DNA of 10,634 bases from positions 1-10,634 of the forward strand of contig JAZRAB010000116.1 of assembly GCA_045634345.1 (NCBI GenBank), in the 5' to 3' direction. The translations under genes and the position numbers were made by a program. Numbering within the stretch: the stretch's first letter is position 1; every line of letters starts with the position of its first letter. This document shows, in pieces, positions 1 through 6,971 of this stretch. The stretch is from Flemingiibacterium sp045634345 (GTDB lineage: Bacteria > Bacillota > Clostridia > Oscillospirales > CAG-272). The notes under the pieces were generated by a model. The model was given only the letters and a program-made list of their open reading frames with translations. It had not been told where the DNA came from and did not search any database.

Positions 1-108
1 AGCCGCCGCGAGAATACCGACAGGCGGTGCAAAGCGCCGCGTGGGAGCATCAATGCTCGGAGCGGTGAACTATCCCTCCCGAGCGGCAGAGTCGCTGCGC
101 TCTCCGCT
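1..108 (+). repeat. Truncated copy 1 of a dispersed GC-rich hairpin repeat
   Basis: This noncoding stretch shares a 20-base block (21-40) with 6735-6754, differing at a single base. It also shares the 10-mer ATGCTCGGAG (53-62) with 6768-6777, at nearly the same spacing (12 versus 13 intervening bases). The 20-base block folds as GGCGGTGC-aaa-GCGCCGC; the base that differs turns an A-T pair into a G-T wobble, so the stem is kept. GAGCAT-ca-ATGCTC is a second small hairpin. AGCGG/CCGCT with AGAG/CTCT (82-91 against 100-108) forms a third. The start of the element is cut off by the window edge. The tail around 71-87 loosely resembles 4885-4901 in copy 2. Orientation is given as in the other copies. 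Its function is unknown. Confidence 0.55.
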
Positions 109-181
109 TATACAATAATCTCTGTAGATATAATTTTACACCTATTATGCACCAAAAGCAAGAAACATAGTGTGAATTTTT

Positions 182-203
182 AAAAAATTCCGTATTTTTA
201 CGG
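182..203 (-). terminator. Probable intrinsic terminator of comEC
   Basis: Read on the minus strand, CCGTA-aaaa-TACGG forms a 5-bp stem followed directly by AATTTTTT. The stem overlaps the comEC stop codon (TAA at 200-198). The stem is short, so termination may be inefficient. The adjacent A/T palindrome GAATTTTT-a-AAAAATTC (174-190) could help, and it could also act on transcripts coming from the left. Confidence 0.5.
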
Positions 204-2489
204 GTCGATGACAACTAAAAGCTCGCTATCCACGACTGCTGTGCCGTCAAAAGCTGAAAGGCATCCCGAAAGCTGTGTGCCGACTTCTTCCGAAGAGATG
301 AGGATGAACTCTGTTTTATCGCTTAAAACAAGATTTGGTGCTTCTTTGATGCTTGGGCCGTGCGAGCCGAAGATAAGATATTTTGCATCGTCTGCGATGT
401 TCCAGAGATACTCGCTTTCCCATGCGCACGCACCGATATATGAAATGTCGGTGCCTTGGCAACTTATTTGTAATACTCTGAGTGGCTCTTCCGCGCGCTC
501 TGTCATTAGCATAGTAGGTAAGGTAAGCTTGAGATCGTTGAAGATTATTTCTGCGTCTTCGATTGACGAGTACAGTATCGCTTCGGCACCGTATTCCGCG
601 GCTATATCGCACAGCTCGTCCGCTATGTATTTGTCGTATTCGCCTGAGGGGAGCGGGATTATAATGCGGTGGACGATGCGGTTCTTTAGAAGCGCGCGGA
701 CCGAGCTTGTATGGCGGCGATGCAGATGAGTCAGCAAAAGCGTGTCAATCTCGGTAACGAAGCTCTCTGAAAGATGCTGGCGCGCATCGTACATAAGACC
801 GCGAGAACCGTCGGTTACGTCAATTATAATGGCTTGCCGCTCGGATACCGCCGCGACAATATCGCCCGACGAATCGCTCATATAATCAATCGTTGCTCGT
901 TCATAATAAGCGGCGTTGTATGCCGTCACTCCAAAAAGAAAAACAGCGCTTGCCGCACCGAATGGGATCAACGCCCAAAGCCAGCTTGAAAAGTTCTTTG
1001 CCATCATCCATACGATGACGCAGACTGTAAGTATTATTATCGGAAAGGCGAATGGGTAATGCAGAGATATCAGGGAAGGAAATGAGGCGAGATATTCGGC
1101 GGTATCGGAACACAGCCTTGCGAGCGCGGTTACTATAAAGCCAAGTCTCCTGGAGATAAAATGAAAGCCGGTAAGCGAGAAGATGAGATGTACAGGCAAA
1201 ACAAGCAGCAGAGCCTCGCAGATTATTGATATGATAATCGTAGCAGGTATCGAGAGAAGGGAGAGCTCGCCGAAGTAAAGCCACTGAAGCGGAAGAATGA
1301 ACATGGTTGCACCGAGTGAAACGAAAATTCCGCGAATCAGCTTCGAGGGATATCGAAGCAAGATATGCCGCCACGATTTCTCTTGCACATCATCAAACAG
1401 TTTTGCTGACGATTCCGACATTAAAAGCACGCCGAGTGTTGCGAAGAACGAGAGCTGCAAGCTTACATCGAATACGGCGGCAGGACAGGTGAAAACAATA
1501 AGACCGCAGGCAGCAAAAAGCGCCGTCACGCGGTCGGAGCCGGAGCTTATGACGGATGCGGCGAAGGTCAGCATCAGCATGATTGCCGCACGGACGGCAG
1601 ACATCAGAAAACCGGTAAGCGACACGTAAAAGAGCAGAAAAATAAACACGGCTGCAGTTTGCGGCTTTTTACCAAAACCGAGCCGTTCAAGAAGCCTTGT
1701 AAGTCCACCGCTGAGAATGGCAATATGAAGACCGCTCAGTGCCAAAATGTGCGTGATGCCGATGTATGTGAAAGCGCGGTGTACCCTGCCGAGCCCACCG
1801 CGTTCTCCGAGAAGAAGCGCATCGGAGAGTGCAACTGCATTTCTGTCAAGATAGAGTGACATTCTTGCGCTGAAATCATCACGCAGCCTTGTAAACCAAA
1901 TGTCTGGTAAATCTTTACTTCCGACAACTTCGACTGCTCCGGCAGTCTGACAGGTGAAAACATATCCGTCCGCGAGTAGTGCGGTACGAGGTGTATCATA
2001 GCTCTCGTGAAATTCATCGAGCTCACAGAAATCGACCTCGGCTTCGATTATATCGCCGAGTGCGAGCGCCAACGCGGTCTCGGTGTACAGAAGCCCTTTT
2101 GCCCGTGACGGTTCGCCGCCGCAGGATTCGAGCCTGACGACGTAGACGGTGTTGTAAGCGGTACAGCTTTCAACCTCGGTTACGACTGCACGGATGTGTC
2201 CTGTGTCAAGCGAACTGTATTTAGCTGCGTAAACATCATAGTAGACGTATGAAATAAGCAGAGTACACATTATCATTGCCGATGCGATAACGAAAAACAG
2301 TACTTGCGGAATATTGCAGAACAGCTTTTTGCGCTGATGGTCGGTAAGCAATATCACAAACAGTGAAATGATACCGCATACAGCTATAAGAATTACCTTT
2401 GCGTTCCCGGGAATAAGTGCAGAGAGCACGCTTGTGATCAAGCACAGACTTATGATAAGTGCAAGCGGTCTGCGGCGGTAGAAATTCAT
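198..2489 (-). CDS. comEC: ComEC/Rec2-family DNA-uptake channel protein
   Basis: In competent bacteria ComEC forms the membrane channel that carries single-stranded DNA into the cytoplasm. The 763-residue product has the family layout. Hydrophobic segments at the N-terminus (about residues 7-85) precede a soluble OB-fold/DUF4131-like region (about 95-190). The multi-pass Competence domain follows, with the signature ALSGLHIAIL at about 250-259. The C-terminal region (about 535-763) resembles a metallo-beta-lactamase domain. Its metal motif reads THLHRRH (about 587-593) where active relatives have HxHxDH, so the aspartate is replaced by arginine. The usual LIDGG strand is IIDVTDG. ATG at 2489 was chosen because AGGGGG lies 6 bases upstream. 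A GTG at 2537 would add 16 residues but lies only about 8 bases from the expected transcription start and has no ribosome binding site. No other competence gene is nearby. The family call is certain; DNA uptake in this organism is inferred. Confidence 0.93.
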   Translation of the reverse strand: MNFYRRRPLALIISLCLITSVLSALIPGNAKVILIAVCGIISLFVILLTDHQRKKLFCNIPQVLFFVIASAMIMCTLLISYVYYDVYAAKYSSLDTGHIRAVVTEVESCTAYNTVYVVRLESCGGEPSRAKGLLYTETALALALGDIIEAEVDFCELDEFHESYDTPRTALLADGYVFTCQTAGAVEVVGSKDLPDIWFTRLRDDFSARMSLYLDRNAVALSDALLLGERGGLGRVHRAFTYIGITHILALSGLHIAILSGGLTRLLERLGFGKKPQTAAVFIFLLFYVSLTGFLMSAVRAAIMLMLTFAASVISSGSDRVTALFAACGLIVFTCPAAVFDVSLQLSFFATLGVLLMSESSAKLFDDVQEKSWRHILLRYPSKLIRGIFVSLGATMFILPLQWLYFGELSLLSIPATIIISIICEALLLVLPVHLIFSLTGFHFISRRLGFIVTALARLCSDTAEYLASFPSLISLHYPFAFPIIILTVCVIVWMMAKNFSSWLWALIPFGAASAVFLFGVTAYNAAYYERATIDYMSDSSGDIVAAVSERQAIIIDVTDGSRGLMYDARQHLSESFVTEIDTLLLTHLHRRHTSSVRALLKNRIVHRIIIPLPSGEYDKYIADELCDIAAEYGAEAILYSSIEDAEIIFNDLKLTLPTMLMTERAEEPLRVLQISCQGTDISYIGACAWESEYLWNIADDAKYLIFGSHGPSIKEAPNLVLSDKTEFILISSEEVGTQLSGCLSAFDGTAVVDSELLVVIDP

Positions 2490-2495
2490 AGCGGA

Positions 2496-2501
2496 CCCCC
2501 T
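2496..2501 (-). promoter_or_regulatory. Ribosome binding site that decides the comEC start
   Basis: AGGGGG on the minus strand lies 6 bases before the ATG at 2489. No comparable site precedes the alternative GTG at 2537. This supports the shorter 763-residue product. Confidence 0.6.
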
Positions 2502-2551
2502 GAATTTGAATCTATTATTATAATGCTTTTGGGGCACTTATAACAGAATAT

Positions 2552-2579
2552 ATTATACCGATAAATTGGGTAAAGTCAA
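2552..2579 (-). promoter_or_regulatory. Vegetative-type promoter for comEC
   Basis: On the minus strand TTGACT (2579-2574), a 16-base spacer and a perfect TATAAT (2557-2552) form a near-consensus sigma-A promoter. Transcription should start near 2545, giving a leader of about 55 bases before the chosen ATG. It points away from the fucI promoter in the same intergenic region. Confidence 0.7.
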
Positions 2580-2662
2580 GATTTTAAGGGGAAATCTGCG
2601 AAACAATACAATAACAGGGGCGAAAATTATCGGAATATTCATATATTTTAATGAAAATCATA

Positions 2663-2691
2663 TTGATTTTTTAGAAGTAATGTGTTATATT
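2663..2691 (+). promoter_or_regulatory. Vegetative-type promoter for fucI
   Basis: TTGATT (2663-2668), a 17-base spacer and TATATT (2686-2691) match the sigma-A pattern well. The expected start near 2698 gives a leader of roughly 78 bases before fucI. The surrounding DNA is very AT-rich. No convincing catabolite-repression (cre) site was found by eye. Confidence 0.6.
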
Positions 2692-2701
2692 AGATATGTA
2701 T

Positions 2702-2713
2702 AGTAATATTACT
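2702..2713. promoter_or_regulatory. 12-bp perfect palindrome, possible operator of fucI
   Basis: AGTAATATTACT is its own reverse complement. It lies about 5 to 16 bases downstream of the predicted fucI transcription start, a common place for a repressor site. Because the region is AT-rich, a chance palindrome is possible. No regulator gene is nearby to pair with it. Confidence 0.3.
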
Positions 2714-2775
2714 GTCGGGTTAATTGTAAATTTCGGCAGACAAATATACGAAAAATTTTTGGAGGTATTTACATC

Positions 2776-4605
2776 ATGGCAAAAAACAGATACATAGGCG
2801 ATTATCCCGTAATCGGTATCCGTCCCATTGTTGACGGACGCCGCGGCCCTCAGATGATGCGTGAATCTCTCGAGCCCTTGGTTTGGGCTATGGCTGAATC
2901 TGCTAAAAAGCTCTTCGAGGAGAATCTTTACTATTCCAACGGTGAGCCTGTTAAAGTAGTTATGGCAGACACCTGCATCGGACGCGTTCCCGAGGCAGCC
3001 GCATGTGCCGATAAATTCAAGAAGGAGGGCGTTTCCATCACTCTTTCCGTAACTCCATGTTGGTGCTACGGCTCCGAGACTATGGATATGGATCCTCACA
3101 CAATCAAGGGTGTTTGGGGCTTCAACGGCACCGAGCGTCCCGGCGCGGTTTACCTTGCGGCAGTTCTCGCGGGACATGCGCAGAAGGGACTCCCTGCTTT
3201 CGGTATCTACGGTCACGAGGTTCAGGACCGCGACCAGGTTACACAGATGCCTGAGGATGTAAAAGAAAAGCTTCTTCGCTTTGGACGTGCTGCTGTTGCA
3301 GTTGCTACCATGCGCGGCAAGAGCTATCTGCTGATCGGTTCGCAGTGTATGGGTATTGCAGGCTCCATCATGGATCAGGATATGATGGAAAGCTACTTCG
3401 GCATGCGTGTTGAGTCTGTTGACGAGGTTGAGATCCTTCGCCGAATGGAAGAGGGCATCTACAACGAGGAAGAGTATCAGAAGGCTCTTGCTTGGACCAA
3501 GGAACACTGCAAGGAGGGACGCGATGATAACCCCGAGGAGGTTGAATTTCTCGGTAAAAAGGTTCGCATTAAGTTCACACCCGAAGAAAAAGAGAAGCAG
3601 TGGGAATTTACTGTTAAGATGTACTGTATCATCAAAGACCTTATGGCAGGCAACGCTAACTTGCCAGATGCATTCGAGGAAGAAAAAGTTGGTCACAATG
3701 CCATCGCCGGAGGTTTCCAGGGACAGCGTCAGTGGACCGACCATTGGCCGAACTGCGACTATCCCGAGGCTCTTCTCAGCTCCTCGTTTGACTATGAAGG
3801 CGCCCGCGAGCCCTATACTCTCGCAACTGAGAACGACATTCTCAACGGTATGAGCATGCTTATGATGCGCCTGCTTACTCACCGTGCTCAGATCTTCGCT
3901 GACGTTCGTACATATTGGTCCGGCGAGGCTACCGAGCGCGTTACCGGATACAAGCTTGAAGGCAAAGCTGCTGAATCGAACGGTATTATTCATCTTCTTA
4001 ATTCCGGTGCCGCATGTCTTGATGCAAGCGGCGTATGCACCGATGAAAACGGCAACGCAACTATGAAAAAGTGGTGGGAAGTTACCGATGAAGATATCAA
4101 GAAGATGACTGAAGCAACTGTATGGTGCGAAGCAGGTCAGGACAACTTCCGCGGCGGCGGATTCTCCAGCCACTACACCACCAAGGCAGAAATGCCCTGC
4201 ACAATGATTCGTATGAATCTTGTCAAAGGACTTGGACCGGTTCTTCAGATTGCCGAGGGATGGACGGTAAATCTCCCCGACGAGGTTTCCGATACATTGA
4301 TGGAGCGCACGAACCCGACATGGCCCTGCACATGGTTCGCACCTCGCTGCGACGGCAAGGAAGGCTCCGCATTCAAGAGCGCTTACGAGGTAATGATGAA
4401 TTGGGGCGCTAACCTCGGCGCTATCTCCTACGGTCACATCGGCGCAGACCTTATCACAATGTGCTCGATGCTCCGCATCCCCGTTTGCATGCACAACGTG
4501 CCCGAGGAGCAGATCTACCGTCCTGCGGCTTGGAATGCATTCGGTATGGACAAGGAAGGTCAGGATTACAGAGCTTGCGCGGCATACGGTCCGCTTTACA
4601 AGTAA
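2776..4605 (+). CDS. fucI: L-fucose isomerase
   Basis: FucI converts L-fucose to L-fuculose in the cytoplasm and usually also D-arabinose to D-ribulose, with Mn2+. It is the first intracellular step of fucose catabolism. The 609-residue product matches remembered Escherichia coli FucI (591 aa) along its whole length, with blocks such as GIRP(I/V)xDGRRG near the N-terminus, VTPCWCYGSETMDMDP, GFNGTERPGAVYLAA and GQDYRACxxYGPLYK at the C-terminus. The three metal ligands are present: E352 (in ATEND), D376 (in FADVRTYW) and H554 (in YGHIGAD). They correspond to E337, D361 and H528 of the E. coli enzyme. GGAGG lies 10 bases before the ATG. The gene has its own promoter and terminator and is monocistronic. 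No fuculokinase, aldolase, transporter or regulator is in the window, so the physiological substrate is inferred from the family. Confidence 0.97.
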   Translation: MAKNRYIGDYPVIGIRPIVDGRRGPQMMRESLEPLVWAMAESAKKLFEENLYYSNGEPVKVVMADTCIGRVPEAAACADKFKKEGVSITLSVTPCWCYGSETMDMDPHTIKGVWGFNGTERPGAVYLAAVLAGHAQKGLPAFGIYGHEVQDRDQVTQMPEDVKEKLLRFGRAAVAVATMRGKSYLLIGSQCMGIAGSIMDQDMMESYFGMRVESVDEVEILRRMEEGIYNEEEYQKALAWTKEHCKEGRDDNPEEVEFLGKKVRIKFTPEEKEKQWEFTVKMYCIIKDLMAGNANLPDAFEEEKVGHNAIAGGFQGQRQWTDHWPNCDYPEALLSSSFDYEGAREPYTLATENDILNGMSMLMMRLLTHRAQIFADVRTYWSGEATERVTGYKLEGKAAESNGIIHLLNSGAACLDASGVCTDENGNATMKKWWEVTDEDIKKMTEATVWCEAGQDNFRGGGFSSHYTTKAEMPCTMIRMNLVKGLGPVLQIAEGWTVNLPDEVSDTLMERTNPTWPCTWFAPRCDGKEGSAFKSAYEVMMNWGANLGAISYGHIGADLITMCSMLRIPVCMHNVPEEQIYRPAAWNAFGMDKEGQDYRACAAYGPLYK

Positions 4606-4618
4606 TATTATACCTATC

Positions 4619-4650
4619 AAAAGGACGCTTTGCAAAAGGCGTCCTTTTTT
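4619..4650 (+). terminator. Intrinsic terminator of fucI
   Basis: AAAAGGACGC (4619-4628) pairs perfectly with GCGTCCTTTT (4639-4648) around a 10-base loop. The T-run continues to 4650. It starts 13 bases after the fucI stop codon and is a textbook rho-independent terminator. Confidence 0.9.
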
Positions 4651-4670
4651 GTGTGGGGATTGTTAGTTGA

Positions 4671-4900
4671 GGAGAATACGGTCGCTTTCTTGCCGCACAT
4701 CGAAGATGTGCTGAAAGCATCCGGCAAAGAACTTTAAACAACGCATACGCTCATAGAGTGCTTGGCTAAAGCTTCGAGAGATACGCTCTCGCAAGGCGCG
4801 GCTCGCCTCGCTCCGGCTCCTCCGCCTGTGCTCGGTTCTCGCTGCGGCTCGGTCACGGCACGGCTCTGACTGCCACTGGCAGTCATTCACTCCCGTGCCG
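4671..4900 (+). repeat. Copy 2 of the dispersed structured repeat
   Basis: The first 107 bases (4671-4777) align by hand with 6613-6720 at nearly 90% identity, with three short indels. A central hairpin GCACATC-gaa-GATGTGC (4695-4701/4705-4711) is identical in both copies. It is enclosed by an outer stem, GCTTTC (4684-4689) with GAAAGC (4713-4718). CGAGAG/CTCTCG (4775-4780/4786-4791) is a further hairpin. The rest is GC-rich and ends in a nested hairpin: GACTGCCA-c-TGGCAGTC (4868-4884) inside CGGCACGG (4856-4863) and CCGTGCCG (4893-4900). The element begins about 20 bases after the fucI terminator. The remaining gap (4901-5081) holds a weak CGCGC/GCGCG hairpin and the spoIVA ribosome binding site; no gene was seen there. 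Confidence 0.75.
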
Positions 4901-5081
4901 CCGCTTCGCTACCCAACGACCGAAGATATTACCGCTCATTTAACCATGTTAATGCTGTTTTGTTGTATAGAGCAACTCGCCCCGCGCGACAGCGCGACAA
5001 ACACAAATTTACAATTCATGCATATTTTCCGCGCCGCGATAATATAGATATGTCAGTAACTATCTCAAGGGAGGAATAATT

Positions 5082-6560
5082 ATGCAAGACACATCGATCT
5101 ATAAGGATATAGCCGAGAGATGCGCGAATACCTTTTACCTCGGTGTTATCGGTCCCGTGCGCACGGGAAAATCTACGTTTATTAAAAAATTCATGGAGTC
5201 GCTTGTTATACCGAATATACGCGATGAGCATGAGAGGGAGCGTGCGCGCGACGAGATGCCGCAGAGCGCCGCCGGCAAGACGGTCATGACCACCGAACCG
5301 AAGTTTATCCCGGATGAGGCGGTCGAGATCACGCTGTCAGACAATGCCGTGATGAAGGTGAAAATGGTGGACTGCGTGGGATATATCGTACCCGAGGCAA
5401 TCGGTCATATCGAGGACGGACACGCACGCATGGTACATACGCCGTGGCAGGCTGAGCCGATGCCGTTTATTGCTGCCGCCGAGCTTGGTACTCGCAAGGT
5501 CATAAACGAGCACTCCACCGTCGGTATGCTCGTGACAACAGACGGTACTATCGGCGAAATCGCGCGCGAGAACTATGTCGAAGCCGAGGAGCGTGTGGTG
5601 CGCGAGATGAAGCAGACGGGCAAGCCGTTTGCAATTATACTCAATTCCGCAGTCCCGGAAAGCGAGGACGCACTTCGTCTTGCATATGAGCTTGAGGAAA
5701 AGTATGCGGCACCTGTCGCGCTCGTAAACTGTCTGCGGCTTGACAGTGACGATATTCGTCACATTCTTGAGCTTGTGCTGATGGAGTTCCCCGTATGCGA
5801 GGTCAAGGTGAAGTTGCCCGAATGGACGGCGGCGCTTGAGCCGACGCATCATCTTCGTGCGGCCATAAACGATTTTGTAATGGAACGCGCCGCGCGGATC
5901 GAGCGCATCGGCGAGATATCCCGTGCTTTTGACGATACCGCCGATAGCGACTGTATTAACGGCATAAAGGTTGATAAAATCGACCTTGGCAAGGGGACGG
6001 CGGAGCTGTCCGTCGAGCTGTGCGACGGGCTTTATTACAAGACGATAAGCGAGCTGTGCGGCTTCGAGATAACAAGCGAGGAGCAGATGATAACACTCCT
6101 TCGTGATCTCGCGCGAATGAAAGAAAAATATGACCGCGTGGCGCAGGCGCTTGAGGACGTCAACGAAAAAGGCTACGGTATAGTCATGCCGGAGATTGAG
6201 GATCTTCACCTTGAAGAGCCGGAGATCGTGAAGCAGTCGGGCGGTTACGGTGTACGTCTGCGTGCATCCGCGCCGAGTATTCACATGATAAAGGCGGGTA
6301 TTGAGACAGAAATAAGCCCCGTTGTGGGTACGGAACAGCAGTCGGAGGAGCTTGTCAAGTATATGCTGAAGGAGTTCGAGGAGGATCCGAAGAAGATCTG
6401 GGAATCGAACATGTTCGGAAAGACGCTGCATCAGCTTGTCAACGAGGGACTTCACAGCAAGCTCGGACATATGCCCGAGGAGGCGCGCGCCAAGCTGTCG
6501 GAGACGCTCGGGCGTATCATCAACGAGGGCAGCGGAGGGCTTATCTGCATTATTTTATAA
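5082..6560 (+). CDS. spoIVA: Stage IV sporulation protein A, spore-coat morphogenetic ATPase
   Basis: SpoIVA polymerises on the outer forespore membrane at the cost of ATP and forms the platform on which the spore coat is built. The 492-residue product has the same length as the Bacillus subtilis protein and aligns with it end to end from memory. The Walker A motif GPVRTGKS is at 24-31. The Walker B aspartate is D97 in MVDCVG, and the sensor threonines T70 and T71 lie in VMTTEPKF. All three sit at the B. subtilis positions. The C-terminal region needed for localisation is intact and ends in INEGSGGLICIIL. AAGGGAGG lies 7 bases before the ATG. In other species the gene is transcribed by sigma-E. 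A GCATATT at 5020-5026 could be a sigma-E -35 element, but no clean -10 at proper spacing was found. The gene is monocistronic between two repeat-bearing gaps. Confidence 0.98.
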   Translation: MQDTSIYKDIAERCANTFYLGVIGPVRTGKSTFIKKFMESLVIPNIRDEHERERARDEMPQSAAGKTVMTTEPKFIPDEAVEITLSDNAVMKVKMVDCVGYIVPEAIGHIEDGHARMVHTPWQAEPMPFIAAAELGTRKVINEHSTVGMLVTTDGTIGEIARENYVEAEERVVREMKQTGKPFAIILNSAVPESEDALRLAYELEEKYAAPVALVNCLRLDSDDIRHILELVLMEFPVCEVKVKLPEWTAALEPTHHLRAAINDFVMERAARIERIGEISRAFDDTADSDCINGIKVDKIDLGKGTAELSVELCDGLYYKTISELCGFEITSEEQMITLLRDLARMKEKYDRVAQALEDVNEKGYGIVMPEIEDLHLEEPEIVKQSGGYGVRLRASAPSIHMIKAGIETEISPVVGTEQQSEELVKYMLKEFEEDPKKIWESNMFGKTLHQLVNEGLHSKLGHMPEEARAKLSETLGRIINEGSGGLICIIL

Positions 6561-6571
6561 TACACATGTTG

Positions 6572-6605
6572 AAAGGGGTTGTCGTTTGTGAGCGGCGCCC
6601 CTTTT
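6572..6605 (+). terminator. Intrinsic terminator of spoIVA
   Basis: AAAGGGG (6572-6578) pairs with CCCCTTT (6598-6604). GTCG/CGGC can extend the stem inward. The hairpin is followed by TTTTATCTAT and lies about 11 bases after the spoIVA stop codon. Confidence 0.75.
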
Positions 6606-6612
6606 ATCTATA

Positions 6613-6777
6613 GGAGAATTACGGTCACTTTCTTGTCCGCACATCGAAGATGTGCTGAAAGAAGCTGCAAAGAACTTTAAGCAACGCATACGCTCACAGA
6701 GTGTTTGGCTAAAGTTTCGATGAAACGCCCTCGGCAGGCGGTGCAAAGCACCGCCGGAAAGCCCACGATGCTCGGAG
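6613..6777 (+). repeat. Copy 3 of the dispersed structured repeat
   Basis: This copy joins both halves of the family. 6613-6720 matches copy 2 (4671-4777), and 6735-6777 matches copy 1 (21-62). Visible structures are CTTTC/GAAAG enclosing GCACATC-gaa-GATGTGC (6639-6655), GTTTC-gat-GAAAC near 6714-6726, and the 8-bp hairpin GGCGGTGC-aaa-GCACCGCC (6737-6755). It starts only 7 bases after the spoIVA terminator and has the same orientation as the other copies. The following bases (6778-6880) show no gene and no further repeat before the galU promoter. Confidence 0.75.
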
Positions 6778-6880
6778 TGCAAATCTACATCAATGCATAC
6801 ACATGAAGCTGTCCGTAAACGAAAAATCACCCCTGTTGAGCGTTTTCTTACATTAAAAACATATTTATGTGAAAAAACAC

Positions 6881-6909
6881 TTGATTTATTAACAAAAAAG
6901 CGATATAAT
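6881..6909 (+). promoter_or_regulatory. Vegetative promoter of the galU operon
   Basis: TTGATT (6881-6886), exactly 17 bases of spacer and a perfect TATAAT (6904-6909) make a strong sigma-A promoter. Transcription should begin near 6916, leaving a leader of about 56 bases before galU. Confidence 0.8.
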
Positions 6910-6971
6910 AAGATATAAGGCTCTTTTTTGGAGCGGAGAAATTTACAACCTTTTACAACGGAGGAAAACAA

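Noticed and set aside
208..729. Plus-strand frame of 173 codons opposite the comEC 3' end
   Set aside because: It is a shadow of comEC with a serine/arginine-rich translation, and no promoter or ribosome site was seen.
2671..4635. Very long minus-strand open frame (654 codons) opposite fucI
   Set aside because: It lies wholly antisense to a full-length, strongly conserved fucI. The translation is rich in Cys, His and Ala with no recognisable family, as expected for a shadow of a codon-biased gene.
4663..4890. Minus-strand short frame over repeat copy 2, and its counterpart at 6555-6971
   Set aside because: The two predicted peptides look alike at the ends, but indels between the copies put the middle part out of frame. 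The conservation follows DNA hairpins, so these are treated as a noncoding repeat.
4790..4920. CRISPR-like or tRNA-like structure in the GC-rich gap
   Set aside because: There are no regularly spaced direct repeats, and no cloverleaf with T-loop or anticodon arm could be drawn; the structure is a set of inverted repeats.
5020..5050. Sigma-E promoter for spoIVA
   Set aside because: GCATATT resembles a -35 element, but no CATACAAT-like -10 lies at 13-15 bases. The nearest candidates are at 11 and 16 bases with poor matches, so it is not listed as a feature.
5337..6470. Minus-strand open frame of 377 codons opposite spoIVA
   Set aside because: It is antisense to intact spoIVA, has no ribosome binding site with the chosen start, and its composition has no protein-family signal.
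6916..6971. Attenuator or riboswitch in the galU leader
   Set aside because: Only a weak GCTC/GAGC hairpin with a T-run in its loop is visible, and the leader of about 56 bases is too short for a known riboswitch class.
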